DNA of 54,666 bases from Xanthobacteraceae bacterium (GTDB lineage: Bacteria; Pseudomonadota; Alphaproteobacteria; Rhizobiales; Xanthobacteraceae): NCBI GenBank assembly GCA_019746135.1, contig JAIESI010000379.1, positions 1-54,666 on the forward strand. The letters run 5' to 3'. Below, piece by piece: positions 8,613 through 17,062 of the stretch (the stretch's first letter is position 1; each line of letters begins with the position of its first letter). The notes below the pieces were generated by a model. It was not told the origin of the DNA. It searched no databases and saw nothing but the letters and a program-made list of their open reading frames with translations. The position numbers and the translations under genes are program-made.

Positions 8613-9455
8613 ATGCCGTCCGCCCGTCCGTCTACCGCCGACAAGCGCAAGACCTTTCGCGAGTTGCACCGGAGCGGCTGCTTCGTCATTCCGAACCCGT
8701 GGAACGTGGGCAGTGCGCGCACCCTTCAGGGGCTCGGCTTCAAGGCGATCGCCTCGACCAGCTCCGGCCACGCGCATTCGGAAGGCTATGCCGACGGCGC
8801 GCAGTCGATGGACGACGTGCTGGCCCACTACCAGGAGATCGCAGCCGAGACCGACATTCCGCTCAACGCCGATTTCGAAAACGGCTTCGCCGACGATCCC
8901 GACGGCGTCGCCGCGAACGTCACCCGCTGCATCGCCACCGGCGTCGCCGGGCTGTCGATCGAGGACTCGCCGCAGCACGGACAGTTCCCGCTCTACGATT
9001 TCGACCAGGCGCTGGCCCGCGTGAAGGCCGCGCGCGCGGCGATCGACAAGGCCTCCGGCGACGTGGTGTTCACCGCGCGCACCGAAGGCTTCATCCGCGG
9101 CCGGCCGGACATCGACGAGACGATCCGGCGGCTGAAGGCGTTTGCCGACGCGGGCGCGGACTGCCTCTATTCGCCGGGCATCAAGACCCGCGAGCACATC
9201 GAGGCGACGGTGAAGGCGGTCGGCGGCAAGGCGATCAACTTTCTCAACAGCGGCGCGTTCGGGTTCACGGTGAACGATCTCGCAGGCTTCGGCGTACGGC
9301 GGATCAGCGTCGGCGGCACCCTGGCGCGGGTGGCGATGGACGCGTTCATCAAATCGGCCAAGGCGATCGCGACCGAGGGCAGGTTCGACAGCTTCGCCGG
9401 CGTCATCAGCAATGCCGAGTTGAACAAGTTCTTTGCCGAAAGCCGGAAGGCTTAA
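8613..9455 (+). CDS. Isocitrate lyase/PEP mutase family protein
   Basis: A 280-aa (beta/alpha)8 enzyme of the PEP mutase/isocitrate lyase superfamily, which breaks or forms C-C or P-C bonds next to a carboxylate. Matching segments are FVIPNPWNVGSARTL (about 25-39), ASTSSGHAHS, the metal-site motif DADFENG-like LNADFENGF, and GVAGLSIEDS. The KKCGH catalytic loop of true isocitrate lyase is absent, so a small-acid lyase such as an oxaloacetate decarboxylase or methylisocitrate-lyase-like enzyme is more likely. The ATG at 8613 begins just after repeat B2. The GNAT gene follows with two bases between stop and start, indicating one transcript. Confidence 0.85.
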   Translation: MPSARPSTADKRKTFRELHRSGCFVIPNPWNVGSARTLQGLGFKAIASTSSGHAHSEGYADGAQSMDDVLAHYQEIAAETDIPLNADFENGFADDPDGVAANVTRCIATGVAGLSIEDSPQHGQFPLYDFDQALARVKAARAAIDKASGDVVFTARTEGFIRGRPDIDETIRRLKAFADAGADCLYSPGIKTREHIEATVKAVGGKAINFLNSGAFGFTVNDLAGFGVRRISVGGTLARVAMDAFIKSAKAIATEGRFDSFAGVISNAELNKFFAESRKA

Positions 9456-9457
9456 GC

Positions 9458-10132
9458 ATGAGCGGAGTCATTCCGGCGGGCGTTGCGGTCGATCCCACGC
9501 CCGCGCCGATGCCCGGCCAGGTGACGCTCAAGGGCCGCTGCGGCTTCGTCGAGCGGCTCGATGCGGCAAAGCACGGCGACGCGCTGTGGGCGGCGATGGG
9601 CGGGCAGAACCAGATCTGGGCCTATATCCCGGCAGGGACGGCGTTCGACGAAGCCGGACTGAAGAGCTACGTCGCGGCCTGCGCAGGCAACCGGGAGCGG
9701 ATGTTCTACGCGGTGATCGACGGCAGCGGAAACGCCACAGGCTTCCTGTCGCTGATGGAAATCCGCCCGGCGATGCGGGTGATCGAGGTCGGCAACATCG
9801 TCTACAGCCCCGCGCTGCAGCGCACGCCGCTCGGCACCGAGGCGCAGTACCTGATCGCCCGCTACGCGATCGAGACGCTCGGCTACCGCCGCTACGAATG
9901 GAAGTGCGACGACCGCAACGAGCCGTCGAAGCGCGCGGCACGTCGCTTCGGCTTCACCTACGAGGGAACCTTCCGCCAGCACATGATCGTCAAGGGCCAG
10001 AACCGCGACACGGCGTGGTTCTCGATCCTCGACCGCGAGTGGCCGGCGCGCAAGGCGGCGTTCGAACGCTGGCTCGCGCCGGAAAATTTCGATAGGGATG
10101 GACGGCAGAAGACGAAGCTCGGCAGCAGATAG
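9458..10132 (+). CDS. GNAT family N-acetyltransferase (RimJ/RimL-like)
   Basis: A 224-aa acetyltransferase. GFLSLMEIRPAMRVIEVGNIVYSP and AARRFGFTYEGTFRQHMIVKG match the GNAT subgroup related to RimJ/RimL, which acetylates N-termini or amino groups of small molecules using acetyl-CoA. The ATG at 9458 follows the TAA of the upstream gene by two bases, with AAGCCGGAAGG as ribosome-binding site, so translation is probably coupled. It could modify or detoxify a product of the lyase, but that is inference. The C-terminus (DGRQKTKLGSR) is basic and runs towards repeat A5. Confidence 0.82.
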   Translation: MSGVIPAGVAVDPTPAPMPGQVTLKGRCGFVERLDAAKHGDALWAAMGGQNQIWAYIPAGTAFDEAGLKSYVAACAGNRERMFYAVIDGSGNATGFLSLMEIRPAMRVIEVGNIVYSPALQRTPLGTEAQYLIARYAIETLGYRRYEWKCDDRNEPSKRAARRFGFTYEGTFRQHMIVKGQNRDTAWFSILDREWPARKAAFERWLAPENFDRDGRQKTKLGSR

Positions 10133-10151
10133 GCTGCCGACGACAAGCACC

Positions 10152-10305
10152 GCGGCACGGGCGGCGCCTTCCCTCCCCGCGAGGGGAGGGTGGCCGCGAA
10201 GCGGCCGGGTGGGGCGATGTCGCGGTTGAACTCCGGCTTCTCCCCACCCGCTCGCTTCGCTCGCCTCCCTCCCCTCGCGGGGAGGGATAAGACCGCCCGT
10301 GTTGT
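10152..10305. repeat. Type A palindromic repeat, copy 5
   Basis: Complete copy in the 205-bp gap 10133-10337. Ends are GGCACGGGCGGCGCCTTCCC and GGGATAAGACCGCCCGTG. Inner hairpins are GGCCGCGAAGCGGCC and the unpaired-tip GCTCGCTTCGCTCGC. No module. Confidence 0.85.
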
Positions 10306-10337
10306 TAAGGTACGAGCGGGGGACTGGGAGGAAGCGC

Positions 10338-11321
10338 ATGCACGTTCTCATCACCGGCGCGGCCGGCATGATCGGCCGCAAGCTCACCGAGCGGCTGGTG
10401 ACGGATCGCGGGCTTTGCGGCCAGGGCGTCGAAAAGCTGACCTTGATCGACATCGTGGCGCCGGCCCGGCCGCCGGGCTTTTCCGACCATGTGAAGACCC
10501 GCGCCGCCGACCTCGCCGAGCCGGGCGTGGCCGAGAAGGCGATCGCGGAGCGGCCCGAGGTGATCTTCCATCTCGCCGGCGTGGTCTCGGGCGAGGCCGA
10601 GCTCGATTTCGACAAGGGCTACCGCGTCAACCTCGACGGCGGCCGCAACCTCCTCGAGGCGATCCGCAAGGCCGGCGACGGCTACAAGCCGAAGGTGGTG
10701 TTCTCGTCGTCGATGGCGGTCTACGGCGCGCCGTTCCCGCACGCCATTCCGGACGAGTTCAACCTGACGCCGCTCACATCGTACGGCACGCAGAAGGCGA
10801 TCATCGAGCTGATGCTCGCCGACTACACCCGGCGCGGCATCCTGCAGGGCACAGGCATCCGGCTGCCCTCGATCGTGGTGCGGCCGGGCAAGCCGAACAA
10901 GGCGGCGTCGGGGTTCTTTTCCGGGATCATCCGCGAGCCGCTCGCGGGTGTCGACGCCGTGCTGCCGGTGTCGGACAGCGTGGTGCACACCCATGCGAGC
11001 CCGCGCTCGGCGGTGGGCTTTCTCATTCACGGCGCGGAACTGCCGCGCGAAAAGATCGAGCCGCACATCAACATCACCATGCCGGGCGTATGCTGCACGG
11101 TCGGCGAGCAGATCGAGGCGCTGCGGCGCGTCGCCGGCGACAAGGTCGCTCAGCGGATCAGGCGGCAGCCCGATCCGCTGATCGTGCGCATCGTCGACGG
11201 CTGGCCGCAGCGGCTCGCCGGCGAGCGCGCGACGGCGCTCGGCTTCAGCGTCGAGCAGACGTTCGACGAGATCATCCGCGTGCACATCGACGAGGATCTC
11301 GGCGGGAAGTTTGCCGCCTAG
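10338..11321 (+). CDS. denD: NAD-dependent epimerase/dehydratase, erythronate dehydrogenase-like
   Basis: A 327-aa extended short-chain dehydrogenase. The Rossmann start is MHVLITGAAGMIGRKL, the catalytic pair is Y149/K153 in SYGTQK, and the active-site serines are in FSSSMAVYG (122-130). N-terminus, length and the SGFFSGIIREPLAG region resemble D-erythronate dehydrogenase DenD, which oxidises erythronate to 2-oxo-tetronate. The kinase and aldolase partners (OtnK, OtnC, OtnI) usually found with DenD are not in this window, so the symbol is tentative. The ATG at 10338 is preferred over upstream codons because the GGGAGGAAGCGC leader sits before it. Confidence 0.72.
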   Translation: MHVLITGAAGMIGRKLTERLVTDRGLCGQGVEKLTLIDIVAPARPPGFSDHVKTRAADLAEPGVAEKAIAERPEVIFHLAGVVSGEAELDFDKGYRVNLDGGRNLLEAIRKAGDGYKPKVVFSSSMAVYGAPFPHAIPDEFNLTPLTSYGTQKAIIELMLADYTRRGILQGTGIRLPSIVVRPGKPNKAASGFFSGIIREPLAGVDAVLPVSDSVVHTHASPRSAVGFLIHGAELPREKIEPHINITMPGVCCTVGEQIEALRRVAGDKVAQRIRRQPDPLIVRIVDGWPQRLAGERATALGFSVEQTFDEIIRVHIDEDLGGKFAA

Positions 11322-11350
11322 AGCGCGATCGATTGAGATGGAGCTTATTG

Positions 11351-11541
11351 CGACACGAGCGGTCTTATCCCTCCCCGCGAGGGGAGGGTGGACGCGAGCG
11401 TAGCGAGCGGCCGGGTGGGGAGATGCCGGTGGCAAACGCGCCATCTCCCCACCCCCGCGCCATAGCGCGTCGAAGACGCGCGTGAACGCGCTGGTGGCGC
11501 GGACCCTCCCCTCGCGGGGAGGGATGGCACCGCCGATGCCG
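11351..11541. repeat. Type A palindromic repeat, copy 6
   Basis: Copy in the gap 11322-11580. The inner right hairpin, plain in copy 2 (CCGCGC-ttc-GCGCGG), is opened here by the module at 11462-11495. Outer hairpins are intact. Confidence 0.85.
11462..11495 (+). repeat. Hairpin-tip module, copy 3
   Basis: A 34-bp module flanked by CCGCGCC (11455-11461) and GGCGCGG (11496-11502). It has GCG-type arms: AGCGCGTC-GA-AGACGCGC, then GCGCGT-ga-ACGCGC. Comparison with 4811-4825 shows it occupies the loop of an existing hairpin. Confidence 0.8.
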
Positions 11542-11580
11542 CAAATGGTTTAATCACTAACGATCACACTCCAAGGCCTC

Positions 11581-12294
11581 ATGCGCTTCCCTGCCCCGCT
11601 GATCCCGGCCACGCTGGTCAAGCGCTACAAGCGCTTTCTCGCCGACGTGGTGCTGCCGGACGGCACGACCATCACCGCCCATGTCGCCAATCCCGGCTCG
11701 ATGATCGGGCTCGCCGCGCCGGGCTCGCGGGTGTGGCTGTCGAAATCGGGCAATCCGAACCGCAAGCTTGCGCACAGCTGGGAGCTGATCGAGGTCGATT
11801 TCGGCGGCGGGCGCGAGCTCGTCGGCGTCAACACCGCGCATCCCAATCCGCTGGTCGGCGCGGCGCTCGCGGCCGGCGCGATCCCGGAGCTTGCCGGCTA
11901 CGACGCCATCCGCCGCGAGGTGAAGTACGGCAAGAACTCGCGGGTGGATTTCCTCCTGGAAAGCGCGGTGCGGCCGGCCTGCTATGTGGAAATCAAGAAC
12001 GTGCACCTGATGCGGACATCCGGCCTCGCGGAATTTCCCGATGCGAGGACCGAGCGCGGCGCGAAGCATCTCGACGAGCTCGGCGACATGGTCGCGCAGG
12101 GCTTTCGCGCGGTGATGCTGTTTCTCATTCAGATCGGGTCGGCGAAGGAGTTCAAACTCGCCCGCGACATCGACCCGAAATATGGCACGGCATTCGACCG
12201 CGCGCGCTCGCGCGGCGTCGAGGCGATGGCGTGGAAATGCCGGATCGAGCAGGGCGGGATCGAGATCGACTGTCCTGTCCCTATCGCCGAATGA
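11581..12294 (+). CDS. sfsA: DNA/RNA nuclease SfsA
   Basis: A 237-aa SfsA protein, normal length (E. coli SfsA is 234 aa). The N-terminal OB-like part has [24 protein letters not shown] and [17 protein letters not shown]. The nuclease half has [22 protein letters not shown] and [16 protein letters not shown], with acidic and lysine residues matching the PD-(D/E)XK-like core. First described in sugar fermentation control, it is now regarded as a nuclease. The ATG at 11581 follows CCAAGGCCTC. The CoA-transferase gene lies 67 bp downstream. Confidence 0.93.
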   Translation: MRFPAPLIPATLVKRYKRFLADVVLPDGTTITAHVANPGSMIGLAAPGSRVWLSKSGNPNRKLAHSWELIEVDFGGGRELVGVNTAHPNPLVGAALAAGAIPELAGYDAIRREVKYGKNSRVDFLLESAVRPACYVEIKNVHLMRTSGLAEFPDARTERGAKHLDELGDMVAQGFRAVMLFLIQIGSAKEFKLARDIDPKYGTAFDRARSRGVEAMAWKCRIEQGGIEIDCPVPIAE

Positions 12295-12298
12295 CACC

Positions 12299-12345
12299 CT
12301 CGTGTCCCGGGCGCGGTGTTCGTTGCACCACGAGCGCGCCAACCT
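12299..12345. repeat. Type E repeat, partial copy
   Basis: Begins CGTGTCCCGGGCGCGGTG, then TTGCACCACGAGCGC, matching the left arm of the complete type E element at 50988-51131. The right half is missing. It lies between sfsA and the CoA-transferase gene. Confidence 0.5.
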
Positions 12346-12361
12346 GCGCTATTCTCGACCG

Positions 12362-13603
12362 ATGTCCGGTCCAGAAACCCAGCCCATCCGCTTCGATGCC
12401 AACGCCCGCGGCCCGCTGCACGGGGTTCGCGTGCTCGATCTGTCGCGGCTCGTGGCCGGCAACATGGTCTCGCTCCAGCTCGGCGATTTCGGCGCCGACG
12501 TGATCAAGGTCGAGCCGCCGTCCGGCGATCCGCTGCGCGACTGGCGCGACGGCGGGAAGTCGCTGCACTGGAAGACCTATGCGCGCAACAAGCGCTCGAT
12601 CATGCTCGACCTGCGGCAGGGCGCGGCGAAGGACGCGCTGCTGCGGCTCATCAAGACCGCCGATGTGTTGATCGAGAACTACCGGCCGGGCACGCTGGAG
12701 GAGATGGGCCTTGGCCCCGACGTGCTGCTGAAGGCCAATCCGGGATTGATCGTCGTGCGCGTGTCCGGCTTCGGCCAGACCGGGCCTTACGCGGAGCTGC
12801 CGGGCTTCGGCACGCTGGTCGAGGCGATGAGCGGATTTGCGGCGCGCACCGGGTTCCCCGACCGCGAGCCGGTGCTGCCGCCGCTCGCGCTCGCCGACAT
12901 GATCGCCGGACTTTATGGCGCGTTCGCCACGGTCACCGCGCTGCGCGCCCGCGACAGCGGCGCTGCGCATGGACAACAAGGCAAGGGCCAGGTGATCGAT
13001 CTGTCGCTGCTGGAGTCGATCTTCTCGGTGCTCGGTCCCGAAGCCGCGATCTATGCGCAGACCGGCAGCGTCAAGGAGCGCGTCGGCAGCGCCTCCAACA
13101 CCTCGTCGCCGCGCAACGTCTATCGCTGCGCCGACGGGCACTATGTGGCGCTGTCCGGCTCAACCCAGGCGATGGCGAAGCGCGTGTTCGAGACCATCGG
13201 CCGCGCCGACATGATCAAGGATCCGCGGTTTGCCAGCAACAGCGACCGGGTGAAGCATCGCCCGCTGGTCGACGCGGCGGTCGGCGGCTGGTTCGCGCAG
13301 CGCACGCGCGAGGAGGCGCTGCGGCTGATGCGCGAGGCGAGCGTCACGGTCGGGCCGGTCTACACGATTGCCGATGCCATGAGCGACGCTCATTTTCGCG
13401 GCCGCGGCGTCATCGTCGACGTGGAGGATCGCGAGCTCGGCAGGGTGCCGATGCACAACATCGTGCCGCGGCTGTCGGACACGCCGGGCGCCTGGCGGAG
13501 GCCCGCGCCCGGGCTCGGCGAACACACCGATGCGATTCTGACGGAGGCGGGACTGGACCGCGAGGCCATCGCACGTCTGCGGGCGAGCGGCGCGGCGGGT
13601 TAG
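12362..13603 (+). CDS. CoA-transferase family III (CaiB/BaiF)
   Basis: A 413-aa class III CoA-transferase, moving CoA between acyl groups through an aspartyl-anhydride intermediate. The N-terminal motif VRVLDLSRLVAGNMVSLQLG and GADVIKVEPPSGDPLR are typical. The catalytic aspartate is D179 in PPLALADMIAGLYG. Also present are NKRSIMLDL and YRPGTLEEMG. The family usually acts as interlocked dimers in the cytoplasm. Substrates (formate/oxalate, carnitine, succinate with an aromatic or dicarboxylic acid) cannot be read from the sequence. The ATG at 12362 is chosen because earlier in-frame codons lie in repeat DNA and do not fit the family. Confidence 0.9.
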   Translation: MSGPETQPIRFDANARGPLHGVRVLDLSRLVAGNMVSLQLGDFGADVIKVEPPSGDPLRDWRDGGKSLHWKTYARNKRSIMLDLRQGAAKDALLRLIKTADVLIENYRPGTLEEMGLGPDVLLKANPGLIVVRVSGFGQTGPYAELPGFGTLVEAMSGFAARTGFPDREPVLPPLALADMIAGLYGAFATVTALRARDSGAAHGQQGKGQVIDLSLLESIFSVLGPEAAIYAQTGSVKERVGSASNTSSPRNVYRCADGHYVALSGSTQAMAKRVFETIGRADMIKDPRFASNSDRVKHRPLVDAAVGGWFAQRTREEALRLMREASVTVGPVYTIADAMSDAHFRGRGVIVDVEDRELGRVPMHNIVPRLSDTPGAWRRPAPGLGEHTDAILTEAGLDREAIARLRASGAAG

Positions 13604-13621
13604 CGCATGATCGCCCGAAAT

Positions 13622-13844
13622 TGAAGCGACACGGGCGGTCTCATCGCTCCCCGCGAGGGGAGGGTGGCGAGCGCAGCGAGCCGGGTGGGGAGAACTCACC
13701 GCGAAGCGCACCGCCTCGATAAGCAAGGAATTCCGTTGAATTTTGCCACACTCGAGTGTCTCGCGTGTGGCACCTTCTCCCCACCCGGCCGCTTCGCGGC
13801 CACCCTCCCCATAGCCCGTCGAAGACGGGCGTAAACGCCCTTAT
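13622..13844. repeat. Type A palindromic repeat, copy 7 (right end altered)
   Basis: Begins GCGACACGGGCGGTCTCATC with a CTCCCCGCGAGGGGAG hairpin. The right half reaches CCACCCTCCCC (13800-13810) and then runs into the module at 13811-13844; the closing GGGGAGGG arm is absent. Inside is an extra palindrome-like stretch CACACTCGAGTGTCTCGCGTGTG (split: CACACTCGAGTGT, CGCGTGTG). This is the last type A copy in the window. Confidence 0.75.
13811..13844 (+). repeat. Hairpin-tip module, copy 4
   Basis: CCC-arm variant (ATAGCCCGTCGAAGACGGGC then GTAAACGCCCTTAT) directly after CCCTCCCC, but with no right arm following. A truncated example of the insertion pattern. Confidence 0.7.
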
Positions 13845-13891
13845 GCCCGCTTTCCGCGGAACGCCGCAAGCAGAAGCGGGAGCGCGCCGCC

Positions 13892-13926
13892 ATCAGCGCG
13901 TCGAAGACGCGCGTAAACGCGCTGAT
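13892..13926 (+). repeat. Hairpin-tip module, copy 5
   Basis: A 35-bp GCG-arm module between GGGAGCGCGCCGCC (13878-13891) and GGGCGGCTCGCTCCC (13927-13941), which are near-perfect inverted copies of each other. It lies just beyond the 3' end of the pirin gene, so it may shape that transcript's end. Confidence 0.75.
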
Positions 13927-13952
13927 GGGCGGCTCGCTCCCGTCGGGTGCAG

Positions 13953-14861
13953 TTACTGCTTCCTGATGAACGTGCCGTTGCGCAGCTCGCTCACCGCCTG
14001 CTGCAGCTCGGCCTGCGTGTTCATCACGATCGGCCCGTACCAGGCGACCGGCTCCTCGATCGGCTTGCCGGAGACGAGCAGGAAGCGAACGCCCTCCTCG
14101 CCGGCCTGCACCGTCACCTCGTCGCCGCGGTCGAACACCACGAGCGAGCGGTTGCCGGTCTGCTCGCGGAGCTTGATCTCCCGGCCGTCGACCTCCTTCT
14201 CGGTGAGCACGCCGAACGGCTGCGACGCCGAGACGAACGCGCCCGAGCCCGCGAAGATGTAGGCGAAGGCGTGCCGGTCGACCTCGACCTTGAAGGTCTT
14301 GCGTTTGCCCGGAGGAACTGAAATGTCGAGATAGCGCGGATCGGCGGCGACGCCTTCGACCGGGCCCTTCTTGCCCCAGAAGTCGCCGGTGACCACGCGC
14401 ACCTTGGTGCCGTCGTCGTCGATCACCTCCGGCACGTCGGCGGCCTTGATGTCCTGGTAGCGCGGCGCGGTCATCTTCAGGTCGCGCGGCAGGTTGGCCC
14501 AGAGCTGGAAGCCGTGCATCCGGCCCTGCGCGTCGCCGCGCGGCATCTCCTGATGCATGATGCCGGAGCCCGCGGTCATCCACTGCACGTCGCCCGCGCC
14601 GAGCGTTCCCTTGTTGCCGAGGCTGTCGCCGTGATCGACCTCGCCGGCGAGGACATAGGTGATCGTCTCGATGCCGCGGTGCGGATGCCAGGGGAAGCCG
14701 GCGCGATACTCATCGGGATTGTCGTTGCGGAAGTCGTCCAGCAGCAGGAACGGATCGAACTCCTTGGTGTCGCCGAAGCCGAAGGCGCGGCGCAGATGCA
14801 CGCCGGCCCCTTCGAGCGTGGGCTTGGACTGGATGATCTTCTTCACCGGACGGATGGACAT
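13953..14861 (-). CDS. Pirin family protein
   Basis: A 302-aa bicupin of the pirin family. Metal ligands in the first cupin are H59, H61, H103 and E105 (PWHPHRGIETITY and GIMHQEMPR). The second cupin carries the C-terminal pirin domain (PVAWYGPIVMNTQAEL). Bacterial pirins include quercetinase-like dioxygenases and regulators that bind metabolic enzymes; which applies here cannot be told. The ATG at 14861 is preferred over upstream codons because AGAAAGGCAAAGTGTC provides a ribosome-binding site. A GCG-arm module and the FMN reductase gene lie upstream on the same strand. Confidence 0.9.
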   Translation of the reverse strand: MSIRPVKKIIQSKPTLEGAGVHLRRAFGFGDTKEFDPFLLLDDFRNDNPDEYRAGFPWHPHRGIETITYVLAGEVDHGDSLGNKGTLGAGDVQWMTAGSGIMHQEMPRGDAQGRMHGFQLWANLPRDLKMTAPRYQDIKAADVPEVIDDDGTKVRVVTGDFWGKKGPVEGVAADPRYLDISVPPGKRKTFKVEVDRHAFAYIFAGSGAFVSASQPFGVLTEKEVDGREIKLREQTGNRSLVVFDRGDEVTVQAGEEGVRFLLVSGKPIEEPVAWYGPIVMNTQAELQQAVSELRNGTFIRKQ

Positions 14862-14907
14862 GACACTTTGCCTTTCTGGAGCAGCCCCTGACCCGCCTTC
14901 GCTCGCC

Positions 14908-14941
14908 ATAGCGCGTCAAAGACGCGCGTGAACGCGCTGGT
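14908..14941 (+). repeat. Hairpin-tip module, copy 6
   Basis: A 34-bp module between GCTCGCC (14901-14907) and GGCGAGC (14942-14948). It sits in the 169-bp gap upstream of the pirin gene, which also contains TTCGCGCTCACGCGCTTCGG-like inverted sequence. Confidence 0.75.
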
Positions 14942-15030
14942 GGCGAGCTACGCCGGGCTTTGAGTCCGCCGAAGCGCGTGAGCGCGAAGGCGGAAGGCAG
15001 CGGCCCCGTTTGCATGGATTGTAGCCCAGG

Positions 15031-15615
15031 TTAAGCGGCCACTCGCGGCGCCGACGCCAAACGGCCGACCAGCGTCGCGAATTGATCGAGGAAGCCCTTC
15101 AGGAATCCGCGCGTGCTCTCGTCGGCGATGACGCCGTTGTCGTCGATCAGGCCGGGTTTGAACGCGAGATAGGCCTCGCCCGCGGTCAGCACAACGCCCT
15201 GCGCGCCGAGGATCTGGCGCAGGTGCTGCTGCGCGAGCGCGGTCGAGATCGCGCCCGGCGACGTGCCGGTGACGGCTGCGACCTTGCCGGCCCACGAGTT
15301 CCGGCCCCAGGGCCGGGCACCCCAGTCGATGGCGTTCTTCAGCACCGCCGGAATGGAGCGGCTGTGCTCGGGCGTCACGAACAGCACACCATCGGCCGCC
15401 TCGACCTCCGCCTTGAAGCGGCCAACGCTCGCCGGCAGGTTCGCTTCGTCGTCCTGGTTGTAGATCGGCAGATCGTCAATCTGCACGAAATGGAAGGCGA
15501 GCCGGTCCGGCCGGAGCTTGCCCAGGGCCTCCGCGAGCTTGCGGTTGATGGATTCCCGGCGGTTGGAACCGACGACGACGGCGATCTTGAAAGTGGTCGT
15601 CTTGAAAGCGGTCAT
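15031..15615 (-). CDS. NAD(P)H-dependent FMN reductase (azoreductase/chromate reductase-like)
   Basis: A 194-aa flavodoxin-fold reductase. The FMN phosphate loop is VVGSNRRESINRKLA, and the isoalloxazine-binding segment is FVTPEHSRSIPAVLKNAIDWG. The usual family form is PEYNHSIP; here it is PEHSRSIP. It transfers electrons from NAD(P)H to FMN, quinones, azo dyes or metal oxyanions. The ATG at 15615 has CGAAAGGTAACATCGCC upstream. It is divergent from the HxlR regulator with only 52 bp between start codons, a layout typical of a regulator and its redox or electrophile-detoxification target. Confidence 0.88.
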   Translation of the reverse strand: MTAFKTTTFKIAVVVGSNRRESINRKLAEALGKLRPDRLAFHFVQIDDLPIYNQDDEANLPASVGRFKAEVEAADGVLFVTPEHSRSIPAVLKNAIDWGARPWGRNSWAGKVAAVTGTSPGAISTALAQQHLRQILGAQGVVLTAGEAYLAFKPGLIDDNGVIADESTRGFLKGFLDQFATLVGRLASAPRVAA

Positions 15616-15667
15616 GGCGATGTTACCTTTCGGCACGTGGTTACGACTTTATACCGAGGCTACATAA
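15616..15667. promoter_or_regulatory. Divergent control region of the reductase and HxlR genes
   Basis: This 52-bp space must hold promoters for both genes. It is locally AT-richer (TTACGACTTTATACCGAGG, CTACATAA) than the surroundings. A perfect inverted repeat GTTACC-g-GGTAAC lies just inside the HxlR reading frame at 15703-15715 and is a possible operator. No experimental or comparative support is available. Confidence 0.45.
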
Positions 15668-16111
15668 ATGACTGGACGGCGCAGACAAGAAGGCACACCG
15701 GTGTTACCGGGTAACCTGCATGTGTCCGAGGATTGCCGGCGGGTCAGCGAGGTGCTGGCGCGCATCGGCGACAAATGGACCATCCTGGTGGTCGGCGAGC
15801 TCGGCCGCGGGCCGCGGCGGTTCAACGAAATCCGCCGCGCGCTCGGCAGCATCTCGCAGCGAATGCTGACGCTGACGCTGCGCGGGCTCGAGCGCGACGG
15901 CCTCGTCACCCGCACCGTGTTTCCAACCATTCCGCCGAAGGTCGAGTACGAGCTGACCAAGCTCGGCCGTTCCCTGCTCGAGCCGGTGAACGGCATCGGT
16001 TTGTGGGCGCGCCAGCACGGGGGCGCGATCGAGGATGCGCGCCGGCGCTTCGACCATAAGCGCGTTGACGCGCGTCTTGGACGCGCTACGACGGACGGCA
16101 CCGGGCGATGA
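15668..16111 (+). CDS. HxlR family transcriptional regulator
   Basis: A 147-aa winged-helix regulator. The HxlR core is at about 23-110: [39 protein letters not shown] as recognition helix, and a wing with [21 protein letters not shown]23 is at the position used as redox/electrophile sensor in several relatives, such as YodB. The last 18 or so residues ([15 protein letters not shown]) are encoded by the palindromic module at 16056-16089 and are not part of the normal family. The stop overlaps the esterase start (ATGA), so the two genes are co-translated. Confidence 0.88.
   Translation: MTGRRRQEGTPVLPGNLHVSEDCRRVSEVLARIGDKWTILVVGELGRGPRRFNEIRRALGSISQRMLTLTLRGLERDGLVTRTVFPTIPPKVEYELTKLGRSLLEPVNGIGLWARQHGGAIEDARRRFDHKRVDARLGRATTDGTGR
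16056..16089 (-). repeat. Hairpin-tip module inside the HxlR coding sequence, copy 7
   Basis: On the minus strand it reads GTAGCGCGTCCAAGACGCGC then GTCAACGCGCTTAT, the same module as at 11462 and 14908. It lies entirely within the 3' end of the HxlR reading frame. At 34 bp it is not a multiple of three, so its arrival would have changed the downstream frame and stop. Confidence 0.75.
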
Positions 16112-17019
16112 GCGTCCGCGCCGAACTGGTCCGGGCCGGGCTTCACCTGTTCCTGAAGCGAAAGACCGATGATCCGCCCGATCTCGCCACGATCCGCCGC
16201 GGCATCGACCGGACGACGTGGTGGGTGCAAAATCCGCCGCGCACGACCCGAGGCGCAAAAGTCGACGCCGGCGGCAGGCCGACGGTCCGCGTGACGACGC
16301 CCCGGTCGCGCTCGGACCATCACGTCCTCTATCTGCATGGCGGAGCCTATATCTACGGCTCACCGCTGCTCTACCGCGACCTGAGCTGGCGCATCTGCGA
16401 TGCCGCGCGCGCCGTGGTGTGGATGCTCGACTACCGGCTCGCGCCGGAGCATCCGTTTCCGGCCGCACTCGATGACGCCGCCGCCGCCTACCGCTGGCTG
16501 CTGGCGCAGGGCGCCGACCCCCGGCGCATTGCGGTGATGGGCGACTCGGCGGGCGGCGGGCTGACGTTTGGAACCCTGCTGAAGCTTCGCGACGCGGGCG
16601 CACCGATGCCGGCCGCAGCCGCCGGCCTTTCGCCGTGGACCGACCTCACGATCACGAGCGAATCGAGCCGGCTGTTCGCCAAGACCGATCCGATGCTGAA
16701 CCTCAGCGACGCCAGGCACTATGTCGCCTGGTATCTGGGTGACGCCGACCGCCGAAACCCTTATGCCTCGCCGGTGTTCGGCGATCCCGCCGGACTGCCG
16801 CCAAGCCTCCTCCAAGTGGGGGACGACGAGATGCTGCGGGACGACGCCGTGACGATGGCGGAACGGCTGCGGGCGGCAGGCGTTCCGGCCGAGTTGGAGC
16901 TTTGGCCGCGCATGCCGCACGTCTGGCACATGCTGGCGCGCGTGGTGCCGGAGGGCCAGCGCGCGATCGAGCGGCTCGGCTCGTTTGTGCGGCAACAATG
17001 GGCGGAAAGCGCGCCATGA
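16108..17019 (+). CDS. Alpha/beta hydrolase (hormone-sensitive lipase family esterase)
   Basis: A 303-aa esterase. The oxyanion-hole motif is [12 protein letters not shown] (HGGG-type, here HGGA), the nucleophile elbow is GDSAGGG, and [14 protein letters not shown] is the usual family block. The acid is probably the D of [13 protein letters not shown], and the catalytic His that of PHVWHML. It likely hydrolyses short-chain esters in the cytoplasm, as no signal peptide is seen. Its ATG overlaps the HxlR stop by four bases, so it belongs to the regulator's transcript and may be part of the same detoxification unit as the divergent reductase. Confidence 0.87.
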   Translation: MSVRAELVRAGLHLFLKRKTDDPPDLATIRRGIDRTTWWVQNPPRTTRGAKVDAGGRPTVRVTTPRSRSDHHVLYLHGGAYIYGSPLLYRDLSWRICDAARAVVWMLDYRLAPEHPFPAALDDAAAAYRWLLAQGADPRRIAVMGDSAGGGLTFGTLLKLRDAGAPMPAAAAGLSPWTDLTITSESSRLFAKTDPMLNLSDARHYVAWYLGDADRRNPYASPVFGDPAGLPPSLLQVGDDEMLRDDAVTMAERLRAAGVPAELELWPRMPHVWHMLARVVPEGQRAIERLGSFVRQQWAESAP

Positions 17020-17062
17020 CGGGCGCTCTTGCTTTGCCGTCTCAAGCCCTTAAATTGCAGCC

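Noticed and set aside
1442..13844. Type A repeats as a CRISPR array
   Set aside because: Copies are 1-3 kb apart, separated by genes, and are themselves palindromic mosaics. There is no regular repeat-spacer pattern and no cas gene.
15710..15724. GGTAACCTGCATGT shared between the HxlR gene and 47403-47416 as a common operator
   Set aside because: Only one further occurrence, inside coding sequence in one case and in an unrelated gap in the other; judged a chance match.
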